From: Peiella sedimenti
GTDB taxonomy: Bacteria; Pseudomonadota; Alphaproteobacteria; Caulobacterales; Caulobacteraceae
DNA length: 64,000 nt
NCBI RefSeq assembly: GCF_030504955.1
Contig: NZ_JAUKTR010000001.1
Location: forward strand, 310,001 to 374,000
Direction of reading: 5' to 3'
In this document: positions 50,472-59,525 of the stretch, piece by piece
How the letters are laid out: the number at the start of each line of letters is the position of its first letter
How positions within the stretch are numbered: position 1 is the first letter of the stretch
Program-made: the position numbers and the translations under genes
The notes under the pieces: model-generated
What the model saw: only the letters and a program-made list of their open reading frames with translations
Databases searched by the model: none
What the model was told of the DNA's origin: nothing

Positions 50472-51587
50472 TTACCGATGGCCGAACACGGCCGGCAGCT
50501 CTGTGCGCGCGGCTTCAAAGAAGTAGGGCCGATAGCTCATGGCGTTGGCGTTGGTGATCACCGCCACGGTCAGCTTCTCGTCAGGATAGTAGCGCAGCGA
50601 GGCATAGGCGCCGTTGGTCTCGCCGCCGTGGCCGTACCACTCGATGGAGCCGTCTGCGCGGCGCCCGATCTGCCAGCCGAAGCTGTAGCCCACGCCTTCA
50701 CCTGCGATCGTGGTCGCTTCGGTCAGCACGTCGCGCATGGAGGCTTCGGATAACCAGCTTCCGCTGAAAACGGCGTCGCCGAAACGGGCCAGGTCCTCGG
50801 CCGTCGATAACAACCCGCCCGACGGGTAGAAGTCGCTGGAATCGCGCCAGATAGTGTTGCGCACGACTCCGTCGGGAAAGCGGGTATAGAACCGGGTCCG
50901 GCCAGAGATGATCGCCAAGGGGTGGTCGATCATGGTGTTCTCAAGGCCCAGCGGGGCGGCCACTTCCCGCCCGATCAACTCACCGAACTCAGCGGCCGCC
51001 GCGCGCTCCGCCAGTATGCCCAGGATGTTGTAGCCGAGGCTGGAATAGTGATGCGCCGCCCCTGGCGCCGACACCAGGGGGTCGCCCACCGTCCTCGCCA
51101 GCGCCGCTGTCAGGTTGGGGTAGTAGAGAAAGTTGTTGGCGTCCTGGATGTCGCGGAAGTCGTACTGGCGGACGCCTGCTGTGTGGGCCGCCAGCCGGCG
51201 GGCGGTGATGATGCCGTCCGTGGGCTCCGGCAATTCGGTGACGAGCGCTCGCACATCGGCGTCCAGATCTAGCCGCCCCTGATCCCGCAGGCGCAGAGCC
51301 AGGACGGCCGTCAACGGCTTGGACACGCTGCCGATGCGCATGCGCGTCGTGGGCGTCAGGGGCGCGCGGTTCTCAATATCCGCCAGACCGGTCGCGCCAG
51401 ACCAGATCAACTCGCCGTTGCGATAGACGGCGGCCATGACGCCAGGCGTCCCGTCGCGCTCCAAGATCCGGGCAAGAATGGCCTGCGCTTCGTCCGCCCG
51501 GGAGGGTTCGGCGGGCACGGCCGACGCGGCGGGCGCCGTGAGTGAGAGCGCCGCCACTGCGACGGCCAGAGTTCTTAGCCAGATCAT
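50472..51587 (-). CDS. Beta-lactamase-fold serine hydrolase (class C/esterase type)
   Basis: A 371-residue exported hydrolase with a signal peptide (about 1-24). The nucleophile motif SVSK is in RIGSVSKPLTAVLALRL. The second motif is HYSSLGYNILG, where a Tyr-Ser-Asn is commoner, and the third HGG is in EWYGHGGETNGAY. This group includes D-aminopeptidases, esterases and PBP-like enzymes, so resistance should not be assumed. The AraC-type gene upstream on the same strand may control it. Confidence 0.9.
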   Translation of the reverse strand: MIWLRTLAVAVAALSLTAPAASAVPAEPSRADEAQAILARILERDGTPGVMAAVYRNGELIWSGATGLADIENRAPLTPTTRMRIGSVSKPLTAVLALRLRDQGRLDLDADVRALVTELPEPTDGIITARRLAAHTAGVRQYDFRDIQDANNFLYYPNLTAALARTVGDPLVSAPGAAHHYSSLGYNILGILAERAAAAEFGELIGREVAAPLGLENTMIDHPLAIISGRTRFYTRFPDGVVRNTIWRDSSDFYPSGGLLSTAEDLARFGDAVFSGSWLSEASMRDVLTEATTIAGEGVGYSFGWQIGRRADGSIEWYGHGGETNGAYASLRYYPDEKLTVAVITNANAMSYRPYFFEAARTELPAVFGHR

Positions 51588-51638
51588 CGAAGGAGCTCCT
51601 TGCTACCCGGGCAAGGAGGGACCGCGACGCATGCGGGC

Positions 51639-52730
51639 TCAACCAGATTGCTGTCCTGCTTTGCGAGACGGGACGCTTTTGCCGGTAATGGGACGCGCCT
51701 GCCTCTCGCGCCATGCCACCGGGCTCTGGCCGGTCTCCTGCTGGAACGCGGCATAGAATCTCGACCGCGAGCGAAAGCCCGACAGACCGCCTATGGCGTC
51801 CATGGAGGTTCGCGCCTCCGCCGGGCTGGTCAGCAACCGCTGCGCCTCGCGCACCCGCAACTGATTGACCACCTGTCGGAAGGGCAGTCCGGCCCCGTTG
51901 AGCAGCCGCGACAGCTGATACGCCTTCAGCCCCAACAGGCTGGCCGCCTTTGGCAGCGACAGGTCGGGATCGAGAAAGGCGCGGCTGTCCCAAAGGCGTT
52001 GAATGACTTCCTGGGCCTGCGGCGCGGCCTCGGCCGCCGGTCCGGCTCGGACCATCGCTCTGAGGGTCTGCGACCCACACACCGCATAGCCGGCGATGGT
52101 GAGCAATCCTCCGGCTCCGATCAAGGGCACCATCTCATAGAGAAGGCTGCTCTCCGGCGCCGCCAGACGGGCCAACTGGGCGACGTGCAGGCTCGTCACC
52201 CCCGCCAGCATCACAGGTAGATGCAGGTTCTCCGACCGGGCGGCCAGCGCCGGCGGGGCGGCGCGGCTCTTCAGCAGCCAGAGGGCGATGGCGGCGGCGG
52301 TCATGCCCGCCTGCGTCACGATGATGTGGCCGATCTCCTCCGGTTCGCCGAACCGCCCGCCGTTGATCAGCGCCGCCGCCGAATAAGCCGTGACCGGTGC
52401 GTAGGCCCACGTCCGTCCCCGGCTGATCCCCACAGACGTCGCCACATAATCGATCAGCAGCCCGCTGATCAGCAGGGCGCCGGCGTCCATGACCATGCCA
52501 AGCGCGTCCGTGTATCGCGCCGCGCCGGTGTCGAGAACCACGAACAACCCCAGCAACGCGGAGGTCAGCATAAGCAGAGCCGCCAGGGTCAGCCGCGACC
52601 GGGCCGGTCCAAAGCGTTCTTGAAACAGCAACGCCAATGCGACGAGGGCGCCGTTCATCACGGCGGCCAGATAGACGGCGACTAGGATCATGGCCCCCGG
52701 GTCGGTCATGCGCGAGCGTAGTTCTGCCAA
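51639..52730 (-). CDS. AraC-family transcriptional regulator with membrane N-terminus
   Basis: A 363-residue protein with about seven membrane helices in residues 1-230 and a cytosolic AraC-type DNA-binding domain (about 255-350). The second helix-turn-helix contains IGGLSGFRSRSRFYAAFQQETGQSPVAWRERQ, a canonical motif. Membrane-bound AraC regulators of this type sense signals at the membrane. It lies 51 bases upstream of the serine hydrolase gene on the same strand, which is its probable target. Confidence 0.9.
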   Translation of the reverse strand: MAELRSRMTDPGAMILVAVYLAAVMNGALVALALLFQERFGPARSRLTLAALLMLTSALLGLFVVLDTGAARYTDALGMVMDAGALLISGLLIDYVATSVGISRGRTWAYAPVTAYSAAALINGGRFGEPEEIGHIIVTQAGMTAAAIALWLLKSRAAPPALAARSENLHLPVMLAGVTSLHVAQLARLAAPESSLLYEMVPLIGAGGLLTIAGYAVCGSQTLRAMVRAGPAAEAAPQAQEVIQRLWDSRAFLDPDLSLPKAASLLGLKAYQLSRLLNGAGLPFRQVVNQLRVREAQRLLTSPAEARTSMDAIGGLSGFRSRSRFYAAFQQETGQSPVAWRERQARPITGKSVPSRKAGQQSG

Positions 52731-52752
52731 GCTGGGGGCATTGTAACCCGCA

Positions 52753-54636
52753 CTAGCCCCGCGCGCCCGGTCGGAAGTGGTCGTGGATGCGCTGGGCCAG
52801 GGCCTGGTTCACCCCCTCAACCTTGACCAGGTCGGCGACCGCGGCTCGCGCCACGCCTCGCGCCGAGCCGAAGGCGTGCAACAGGGCCGCCTTGCGCTTG
52901 CCGCCCACACCCTCGATCTCGTCCAGCGGATTGCGCTTCATGTCGATGGCGCGCCGGGTCCGGTGCGCGCCGATGGCGAAGCGGTGGGCCTCGTCCCTGA
53001 GGCGCTGCAGCCAGTACAGCGCCGGTGAGTTCTTGGGCAGCATGAAGGGCGGCTTGCCGGGCAGGAAGAACCGCTCCAGCCCCGCATCGCGGTCGGGGCC
53101 CTTGGCCACGCCGACCACGGCGATGTCGTCGACGCCCAGTTCGGCCATGACCTTCAGCGCCTCGGCGAGCTGACCCGCGCCGCCGTCGATCAGCACCAGA
53201 TCGGGCCGGTTGTCGCTCTCGCCTTCTTCCTCCTCCTTGACCAGGCGCGAGAAGCGTCGGGTCAGCACCTCGCGCATCATGCCGTAGTCGTCGCCGGGCG
53301 TGAGGCTGTCGGAGCGGATGTTGAACTTGCGGTACTGGTTCTTCTGGAAGCCCTCGGGCCCCGCCACGATCATCGCCCCGACGGCGTTCGTGCCCATAAT
53401 GTGGCTGTTGTCGTAGACCTCCACGCGCTCGGGCGGCTGGTCCAGGCCGAAGGCCTCGCAGACCTCGTCCAGGATCTTGGTCTGGGCCGAGCTTTCGGCG
53501 AGCTTTCGGCCCAGGGCCTCGCGCGCGTTGGTCAGGGCGTGCTGAACCAGCTCGCGCTTCTCGCCGCGTTGAGGCTGGGCGATCTCGACGCGGCGACCCG
53601 CCTTCATCGAGAAGGCCTCTTCCAGCAGCTCGGCCTCGAAGGGGACATGGCTGGTCAGAATCTGCCGCGGGACCGGCTTGTCCTCGTAGAACTGACCCAG
53701 GAACGAGCCCAGGATCACGCCCTCTCCGTCAGTCTTGTCCACCCGAGGGAAGTAGGCGCGGTTGCCCCAGTTCTGGCCGGCGCGGAAGAAGAACACCTGC
53801 ACACAGGCCTGGCCGCCCTGGGCGTGAACGGCGATGACGTCGGCCTCGTCCACCGTCTCTGGATTGACCGTCTGTTCCATGGAGATGGCGGACAGGGCCC
53901 GGATGCGGTCGCGCAGGCGGGCGGCGCGTTCGAAGTCCAGATCGTCCGACGCCGCCTGCATTTCGTTGGACAGGCGCTTCATCACCGCCCGCGACTTGCC
54001 GCGCAGGAAGGCCTCGGCCTCGTTGACCAGCTCCATGTAGGCCTCGGGGCTGACCAGATCGACGCATGGGGCGGAACAGCGCTTGATCTGATGCAGCATG
54101 CAGGGGCGCGTGCGGCTTTCGAACACGCTGTCCGAGCACGAGCGCAGCAGGAACGCCTTCTGCAGGGTGTTGAGCGTCCGGTTCACGGCCCAGGTGCTGG
54201 CGAAGGGTCCGAAATAGTCGCCCTTTACGGTGTGGGCGCCGCGGTGCTTGCGCACCTGGGGCGCGCGGTGGTCGCGGCGGATCATCAGCTCGGCGAAGGA
54301 CTTGTCGTCCCTCAGCACCACGTTGAAGCGCGGCTTCAGCTGTTTGATCAGGTTGGATTCCAGCAGCAGGGCTTCGGTCTCGGTCGCCGTGGTCACCAGC
54401 TCCATGGCCCGGGTCAGGCTGACCATCAGGGCGATGCGCTGGGTGTGGAAGCGCCCCTGCGCGTACTGGACGATGCGCTTCTTCAACGAGCGCGCCTTGC
54501 CCACGTAGAGGCATTCGCCGCCCTCGCCATACATGCGATAGACGCCGGGCTTGTCGGGCGCGCGCCGGGCCTCGGCCCGGATGAGGTCCGGCCCGGCCAG
54601 GGCTGCGGTTTCAGGGTTCGGCGACTCGTCGGCCAT
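52753..54636 (-). CDS. uvrC: Excinuclease ABC subunit UvrC
   Basis: A 627-residue nucleotide-excision-repair endonuclease. The GIY-YIG domain starts [28 protein letters not shown]. The UVR segment is [20 protein letters not shown], the RNase H-like nuclease part has [20 protein letters not shown] and [11 protein letters not shown], and the C-terminal helix-hairpin-helix has [22 protein letters not shown] take the ATG at 54636; the upstream extension is a shadow of the neighbouring gene. Confidence 0.97.
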   Translation of the reverse strand: MADESPNPETAALAGPDLIRAEARRAPDKPGVYRMYGEGGECLYVGKARSLKKRIVQYAQGRFHTQRIALMVSLTRAMELVTTATETEALLLESNLIKQLKPRFNVVLRDDKSFAELMIRRDHRAPQVRKHRGAHTVKGDYFGPFASTWAVNRTLNTLQKAFLLRSCSDSVFESRTRPCMLHQIKRCSAPCVDLVSPEAYMELVNEAEAFLRGKSRAVMKRLSNEMQAASDDLDFERAARLRDRIRALSAISMEQTVNPETVDEADVIAVHAQGGQACVQVFFFRAGQNWGNRAYFPRVDKTDGEGVILGSFLGQFYEDKPVPRQILTSHVPFEAELLEEAFSMKAGRRVEIAQPQRGEKRELVQHALTNAREALGRKLAESSAQTKILDEVCEAFGLDQPPERVEVYDNSHIMGTNAVGAMIVAGPEGFQKNQYRKFNIRSDSLTPGDDYGMMREVLTRRFSRLVKEEEEGESDNRPDLVLIDGGAGQLAEALKVMAELGVDDIAVVGVAKGPDRDAGLERFFLPGKPPFMLPKNSPALYWLQRLRDEAHRFAIGAHRTRRAIDMKRNPLDEIEGVGGKRKAALLHAFGSARGVARAAVADLVKVEGVNQALAQRIHDHFRPGARG

Positions 54637-54662
54637 CTCGGCCAATATAGGCGTGTGCGGCC

Positions 54663-55118
54663 TCAGCCGCGACGCACCAGCCAGGCCCCGGCGAAGACCA
54701 GCGCTACGCCGGCGATCTTGGTGAGGGTTGCCGGGCGGGCCTCCAGCCGCAGCAGCCCGTAGTGATCCAGCACCAGGGCGAGCAGCATCTGCCCGGCGAT
54801 CACCAGGGTGGCGGCCGAGGCCACGCCGATGCGCGGCGCCGCATAGGCCATTCCGGCCACGAGCACCGCCCCGTAGAGCCCGCCCAACCAGGCCCACCAG
54901 GGCAGGCCGCGCACCGCCGCCATGTCGGGCCGCTGGCCCAGCAGCGCCGAGGCGATCAGAAGGGCGACGGCTCCTACGATGAACGAGGCCAGGGCGGCGT
55001 TCACCGGCGAACCCACGGCGCGCGCGAGCACGGCGTTGGTGGGCGGCTGCAAGGCCAAGGTCGCCCCTGAAATCAGCATCAGGACGACGGCGAGCAGGGT
55101 GGCGGAAGCGGCGGGCAT
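54663..55118 (-). CDS. DMT-family membrane protein (YdcZ/DUF606 type)
   Basis: A 151-residue membrane protein with five predicted helices, a half-size member of the drug/metabolite transporter superfamily that would act as a dimer. Characteristic segments are [26 protein letters not shown] and [37 protein letters not shown]. It is just upstream of uvrC on the same strand. The substrate is unknown. Confidence 0.86.
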   Translation of the reverse strand: MPAASATLLAVVLMLISGATLALQPPTNAVLARAVGSPVNAALASFIVGAVALLIASALLGQRPDMAAVRGLPWWAWLGGLYGAVLVAGMAYAAPRIGVASAATLVIAGQMLLALVLDHYGLLRLEARPATLTKIAGVALVFAGAWLVRRG

Positions 55119-55204
55119 GGCCCTGTCTAGCACGTCCGCCCGCGAGCGGGTGTTGACGCGAACAGGCGAAGCGCGGTCAATAGCTTAGCTTGTGGAGGGA
55201 TGCG

Positions 55205-55633
55205 ATGCTTCGAGGGATTCTGCTAGGCGCGGCGCTGGCCGTGGGCGTGGCGGCGCCGGCCGCGGCCGGAGATCTGGCGGGCTACGTGCGCCATGCGCTG
55301 GAGCAGATGGAATACCAGTGGAACAACCGCACCTACAGCCGCCAGTACTTCCTGGAGCAGGGCAACCTGCAGCAGGGCGGCTCGTGGACCTATTCCTTCA
55401 ACACCGCGGCCGATGAGGTGATCTTCATTGCGGGCTGCGATCAGGACTGCTCAGGCCTGTCGATGACCGCTTTCGACCGCGCCAGCGGCCGGCTCATCGA
55501 TCAGCGACGCGGCTCGGGTAAGTCCATGGAGATGCGGGTCAGGCCCGGCACGGGAAGGCACGTGATCGTCAGCCTGACCATGGAACGCTGCTCGACCCAG
55601 GTCTGCTATTACGCCATCTCGGCGGTGCACTGA
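55205..55633 (+). CDS. Secreted four-cysteine hypothetical protein
   Basis: A 142-residue protein with a signal peptide (about 1-20). The mature part is beta-rich and has two cysteine pairs: one in AGCDQDCSGLSMTAFD and one in MERCSTQVCYYAI. The first pair, followed by a FD-x2-SG turn, resembles proteins with bacterial pre-peptidase-like beta domains. GTGGAGGG precedes the ATG at 55205. Function is unknown. Confidence 0.7.
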   Translation: MLRGILLGAALAVGVAAPAAAGDLAGYVRHALEQMEYQWNNRTYSRQYFLEQGNLQQGGSWTYSFNTAADEVIFIAGCDQDCSGLSMTAFDRASGRLIDQRRGSGKSMEMRVRPGTGRHVIVSLTMERCSTQVCYYAISAVH

Positions 55634-55639
55634 CGCGAT

Positions 55640-56503
55640 CTATCGCGGGCCTCTGGCGAGCATCCACGCCGCCGCCCGTTCGCCCTCGGGGTCGCCGACG
55701 AGGCCGAAATCGCGCCTGATGGTCATGTGTGTGTCGGCGGGTGCGGGGACCACCTCGGCCTCTCCGCCCGCAGCCCGCAGAGCCTCCGCCAGGCGTCGGC
55801 TTTGCTGGGCGGACTCCTCACGGCGCGCGACGTGGAAGATCAGGAACGGCGGGTAGGCGCGGCCCGGCTGCACAAGCAGCGTGGGCGAAAGCTCGGCGCG
55901 GTTTTCGCCGAAGGCCTGCGCGTACATGCGCTCAACCATTCCGCTGTAAAGACCCGCGCTGCGGGGCTGGGTGGCGTCATATCCCGCTCCATCCAGAAGT
56001 ATGACGCCCGCCAGGTCCGCCGGGGCCAACCCATGCGCTCCCAGATAGCGGGGGGCCACGGCCACGAGCGCGGCCAGGTGCGCGCCGGCCGAGTGTCCGA
56101 TCAGCCAGACCTGGCGTCCGGGCGCGGCGGCCCTGAGGGCGGCGATCGCCGAGGCGATATCGGCCGCCATATCCGCCGGCGTAGCCTCCGGCGCGAGGCG
56201 ATAGCCGGTGGAGGCTAACACCAGCCCATGGCGCGAAGCGAACTCCGGAAGGTTGCCGACGTGGGTTCTCGAGCCTTGGCTCCAGCCGCCGCCGTGTACG
56301 AACAGCAGGACCGGCCCCGAACCTTCGCCGTGCAACTGGAGCGACTGAAGGGGGTGCGGGCCGAAGGCGATGACACGGTCTGGCGGCGGTCCTGCCAGGC
56401 CCCGGCGGTCTTGCCCGCCGCGTTGACGCGCCACGGCGGGGCCGGCGGCGGCCACGAGGCTCAGACCTGTGACAAGGGATCGACGGGTGAGGCAGGCGGG
56501 CAT
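55640..56503 (-). CDS. Alpha/beta hydrolase (carboxylesterase / BD-FAE type), exported
   Basis: A 287-residue hydrolase. Residues 1-25 carry a twin-arginine-like start (TRRSLVTGLSLVAAAG). The oxyanion motif HGGGW is at about 70-74, the nucleophile Ser is in IGHSAGAHLAALVA, and the C-terminal His is likely the one in ADTHMTIRRD. The 3' end is 7 bases from the convergent gene at 55205. The ATG at 56503 is chosen over upstream in-frame starts. Confidence 0.86.
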   Translation of the reverse strand: MPACLTRRSLVTGLSLVAAAGPAVARQRGGQDRRGLAGPPPDRVIAFGPHPLQSLQLHGEGSGPVLLFVHGGGWSQGSRTHVGNLPEFASRHGLVLASTGYRLAPEATPADMAADIASAIAALRAAAPGRQVWLIGHSAGAHLAALVAVAPRYLGAHGLAPADLAGVILLDGAGYDATQPRSAGLYSGMVERMYAQAFGENRAELSPTLLVQPGRAYPPFLIFHVARREESAQQSRRLAEALRAAGGEAEVVPAPADTHMTIRRDFGLVGDPEGERAAAWMLARGPR

Positions 56504-56559
56504 GGGCTCGGTCTCCTGACGTCTTCCGCTTGAACGGCCGAGCCTGATATTTCCGTCGC

Positions 56560-57030
56560 TCACCAGGCGGCCGAGATCGGTCGGCCCATCAGCGCCTCCT
56601 CGATGCGCTCGCGGCTGCCGCGGTTGACCGTTTCCGGCAGGGCGTCGGGCTGAAACCAGCCGATGCGGGCGATCTCGCCGGAGGGCCTGAACGGCTCGGC
56701 CTCGAAAGCGTCGATGCGAAAGACCAGCACGTGGTCGCCGGGAAAGAAGGCCTCGTTGGCGTGGACGGACAAAAGGCGGGGCGGGGCCGTCACGATCACC
56801 CCGGCCTCTTCGCGTAGTTCGCGGATCACGGCGTCCTGGGCCGTCTCGCCCCGATCGATGCCCCCGCCTGGAAGCCACCAGCCGTGCAGATAGGTGTGCT
56901 CCACCAGCAGCACGCGGCCTTCGGCGTCCACCGCAAGACCACGCACGCCCAGAGTCTTGCCCCGGCTCAGGCGAGACCAGGCGAAGAACAGAGGGCGACT
57001 GTAAGGTTCGACGGCGCGGCGCCAGGTCAT
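56560..57030 (-). CDS. NUDIX hydrolase
   Basis: A 156-residue NUDIX enzyme. The Nudix box is intact from GGGIDRGETAQDAVIRELREE to AGV. The N-terminus (SRGKTLGVRGLAVDAEGRVLLVEHTYLHGWWLPGG) is typical of nucleoside-diphosphate hydrolases. The substrate is not evident. The ATG at 57030 is divergent from the 26-residue peptide gene at 57131. Confidence 0.9.
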   Translation of the reverse strand: MTWRRAVEPYSRPLFFAWSRLSRGKTLGVRGLAVDAEGRVLLVEHTYLHGWWLPGGGIDRGETAQDAVIRELREEAGVIVTAPPRLLSVHANEAFFPGDHVLVFRIDAFEAEPFRPSGEIARIGWFQPDALPETVNRGSRERIEEALMGRPISAAW

Positions 57031-57130
57031 GACCGCATCCTTGCGCCTTGCGCGCGCGTTGGCAAAGCGGCGGACTTGAACCCCTCCGCCCCAGGCCCTA
57101 ATCCGGGCCGTCCGTTTCAGGGAAAGCGCC

Positions 57131-57211
57131 ATGCTCGCCATCGCCACCATCGCCGTCTTCATCGCCGTCATGTTCGGCCTGAATTTCTTCGAGTTCGGCC
57201 GCCTCGACTAA
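57131..57211 (+). CDS. 26-residue single-helix membrane peptide upstream of the folM-like gene
   Basis: A complete frame beginning MLAIATIAVFIAVMFGLNF and ending FEFGRLD. The first twenty residues are a single membrane helix. AGGGAAAG lies ahead of the ATG, and the stop TAA shares one base with the ATG of the next gene (TAATG). The strict coupling and the hydrophobic, amphipathic-free sequence suggest a real small protein, or a leader peptide that drives translation of the reductase. Confidence 0.55.
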   Translation: MLAIATIAVFIAVMFGLNFFEFGRLD

Positions 57212-57960
57212 TGGCCCCTGCCGCCCTGGTCACTGGCGGGGCGCGCCGCATCGGCCGCGCCATATGCGAGGCCCTGGCCGCTGACGGCTGGGACGTGGCC
57301 GTCCACTATCGCGGCTCGTCCACCGAGGCCGAGGCCCTCGTGCGTCAGCTGAGCAGCCAGGGCGTGCGCGCCCGCGCGGTTCAGGCGGATCTGGCTGGCG
57401 ACGACGCGCCCGAGGCCCTGGTCGCCGCCGCAACAGAGGCCCTTGGGCCGCTTGGCCTCCTGGTCAACAACGTGTCGGTATTCGAGGACGACCGCTTCGG
57501 CGCCCTCGATCCTGCCGCCTGGGACCGGCATTTCGCCGTCAATCTGAAGGTGCCTGTGTTTCTTGCCCAGGCTTTCGCCGCTCAGGCCCTACCGGGCGCC
57601 AGCATCGTCAACGTGCTGGACCAGAGGGTTCTGCGGCCCAACCCCCAGTTCTTCTCCTACAGCCTGACCAAGGCCGCCCTCTGGCAGGCGACCCGCACCA
57701 TGGCCCAGGCCCTGGCCCCCAGGGGTGTGCGGGTGAACGGCGTCGGGCCGGGACCGACCCTGCAATCCATCCACCAGGACGCCGCCGATTTCGCCCGTGA
57801 GGCCCAGGGCACGCTGTTGGGCCGCGCCGTAGAGCCGCGCCAGATCGCCGAGGCGGTCCTCTATCTCGCCGCCGCCGACGCCGTGACCGGGCAGATGATC
57901 GCCATCGATTCGGGCCAGCATCTGGGCTGGAAGACGCCCGACATCATCGAGGACGCATGA
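57211..57960 (+). CDS. Short-chain dehydrogenase/reductase, FolM/pteridine-reductase type
   Basis: A 249-residue SDR. The cofactor motif is the TGGARRIGRAICEAL segment, and the Arg at that spot favours NADPH. The NVSVFEDDRFG segment takes the usual NNA place, and the catalytic YSLTKAALWQATR contains Tyr and Lys. The C-terminal part has VNGVGPGPTL. The pattern is that of dihydromonapterin/pteridine reductases (FolM), and the next gene is folB, so a role in pterin metabolism is likely. The gene overlaps folB by four bases. Confidence 0.88.
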   Translation: MAPAALVTGGARRIGRAICEALAADGWDVAVHYRGSSTEAEALVRQLSSQGVRARAVQADLAGDDAPEALVAAATEALGPLGLLVNNVSVFEDDRFGALDPAAWDRHFAVNLKVPVFLAQAFAAQALPGASIVNVLDQRVLRPNPQFFSYSLTKAALWQATRTMAQALAPRGVRVNGVGPGPTLQSIHQDAADFAREAQGTLLGRAVEPRQIAEAVLYLAAADAVTGQMIAIDSGQHLGWKTPDIIEDA

Positions 57961-58322
57961 ACACGCCTGACCGCATGACCGTCTTCGTGCGCGGCCTGAC
58001 CCTGGCCGTCGGCATCGGCGTCTATGATCACGAGCGCGGCCGCGCCCAGCCGGTGGTCGTGGACGTGGAGCTGACGGTCGAGCCCCGCCTCGTCGACCGC
58101 CTGGCCGATACGCTGAACTATGAAACGGTCGTCCAGGCGGCGCGCCGCATCGCCGACGCGGGGCATGTGGATCTGGTCGAACAGTTCGCCCAGCGCCTCG
58201 GCGAGGCCTGTCTGGCCGATGGGCGGGTGATCTCGGCGCGCATCCGGGTCGAGAAGCCCGAGGCCCTGGCCGGCGCCGCCGCCTGTGGCTGCGAGATGGT
58301 CTTCAACCGCGGCGCGGTGTGA
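57957..58322 (+). CDS. folB: Dihydroneopterin aldolase FolB
   Basis: A 121-residue aldolase of folate synthesis. It has YDHERGRAQPVVVDVELT, the substrate-binding Glu in LNYETVVQAARRIAD, and the Lys in RVEKPEAL. The size is normal. Its ATG overlaps the SDR stop (ATGA), giving a two-gene pterin operon, and a membrane-protein gene begins 12 bases after the stop. Confidence 0.93.
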   Translation: MNTPDRMTVFVRGLTLAVGIGVYDHERGRAQPVVVDVELTVEPRLVDRLADTLNYETVVQAARRIADAGHVDLVEQFAQRLGEACLADGRVISARIRVEKPEALAGAAACGCEMVFNRGAV

Positions 58323-58334
58323 TAGACCTTGGCC

Positions 58335-59108
58335 ATGCGACCCGACCTCGATCCTGATCCGGCGGTGGATGACCAGCTGGAGCCTGACGCGGCTCTGGCC
58401 GAGGCCGTTGGCGATGATCAGGGGCCCGATCCGGATCCGGATCCGGAGCCCGTGCCCGAACCCGAGCAGATCCCCCAGCCGGCCGACCCGCTGCCCGAGC
58501 CTGAGCCGGCGCCCGATCTGGAGCCGGAGCCTATTGCTGACCCCGCGCCGGTCGAAGTGCCCACGCCCATGATCGAGGAGGGGGGCGACCCCTTCGACGA
58601 TCATCTGATAGGGTTTTGCACGCCCGACAGCCTGGCCGGGCGGGCGATCAGCGCGCCGTTGCGGGAAGCGGAGCCCGCACCGGGCCCTGAGCCAGAGCCG
58701 ACCCCGGAGGCCGTCCCGGTCCCGGCGATGATCGAAAGGCTGGAGGAGCGCGACATGGCCGCCATTCGCCTTGAGGACCACGAGCGCATCTGGCCGGCCC
58801 TGACCGTCTATGCCTGCATCATCGGCGCGCCCATGACCGTGGGCGCGAGCGCCCTGATCGGCCTCTATCTGGCCCACGTGAACCGGGGCGACGCGCCCGA
58901 CTGGCTGGCCAGCCATATGCTGTTTCAGGTGCGCACCATCTGGATCGCGGTCGCCGTGGCCGTGATCGGCGGCGTCACGATCCTGATCGGCCTGGGCGTC
59001 TTCGTGCTGGCGGCCCTCGTGGTGTGGATGCTGCTGCGCGGCGTGACCGGAATCTGGCGCCTGCTGAGGGGCCAAAGCATCGTCAATCCGAACACCTTGC
59101 TCGTCTGA
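58335..59108 (+). CDS. Acidic-proline repeat membrane protein, DUF4870-like C-terminus
   Basis: A 257-residue protein. Residues about 30-70 are a run of Asp-Pro and Glu-Pro dipeptides (PDPDPDPEPVPEPEQ), with further Glu-Pro stretches near 110-130. Residues about 155-240 hold two long membrane helices and a polar loop (YLAHVNRGDAPDWLASHM), like the gene that follows. I use the ATG at 58335, seven codons before the repeat. The repeat would be an extended stalk; which side of the membrane it lies on is unclear. Confidence 0.72.
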   Translation: MRPDLDPDPAVDDQLEPDAALAEAVGDDQGPDPDPDPEPVPEPEQIPQPADPLPEPEPAPDLEPEPIADPAPVEVPTPMIEEGGDPFDDHLIGFCTPDSLAGRAISAPLREAEPAPGPEPEPTPEAVPVPAMIERLEERDMAAIRLEDHERIWPALTVYACIIGAPMTVGASALIGLYLAHVNRGDAPDWLASHMLFQVRTIWIAVAVAVIGGVTILIGLGVFVLAALVVWMLLRGVTGIWRLLRGQSIVNPNTLLV

Positions 59109-59126
59109 CCCAAGGAGGCGTCCGCC

Positions 59127-59513
59127 ATGACCCATGAGCCCTCTCGCAACGACCTTTTGGACGGCGCCGAGGAGCGGCCGCTGGCGACGGTGGTGTGGCT
59201 GCTCTATCTGCTGGCCATCCCCAGCGTGAACGTCCTGGCAGTGGTGGGCGTGATCCTGGCCTACACCCAGCGCAACCGGGCCACGGGCTGGGTGCGCACG
59301 CACCTTGACGCCCAGGTCGCCCTGTTCTGGAAGTGCCTGATCTGGATGATCGCCCTGACCATCCTGATCGCGCTCTCAGCCATCTTCTCGGTGATCCTGA
59401 TCGGCATCCCGTTCCTGATCGTGTTCGCCATCGCCTGGGTGATCCTGCACGTCTATTTCACGGTGGTCAGCCTGCTGGGGCTGCTTCGCATCGTGCAGGG
59501 GCGTGCGGCCTGA
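59127..59513 (+). CDS. DUF4870-family membrane protein
   Basis: A 128-residue protein with three predicted helices. The loop YTQRNRATGWVRTHLDAQVALFWKCL is characteristic of this family, and the first helix has AIPSVNVLAVVGVILA. AAGGAGG sits before the ATG. It is 18 bases downstream of the related gene at 58335, and both share the loop pattern before the second helix, so they look like a diverged pair. Confidence 0.82.
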   Translation: MTHEPSRNDLLDGAEERPLATVVWLLYLLAIPSVNVLAVVGVILAYTQRNRATGWVRTHLDAQVALFWKCLIWMIALTILIALSAIFSVILIGIPFLIVFAIAWVILHVYFTVVSLLGLLRIVQGRAA

Positions 59514-59525
59514 GGCGGAGGCTGA

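Noticed and set aside
50472..51587. Calling the serine hydrolase an antibiotic-resistance beta-lactamase
   Set aside because: The SxxK and HGG motifs fit many esterases and peptidases, the YSN motif is altered, and there is no ampC-ampR context.
55153..55182. A TTGACG ... TCAATA promoter before the secreted protein at 55205
   Set aside because: The -35 is good but the -10 is poor and does not fit the Caulobacter housekeeping form at the proper spacing, so I leave it uncalled.
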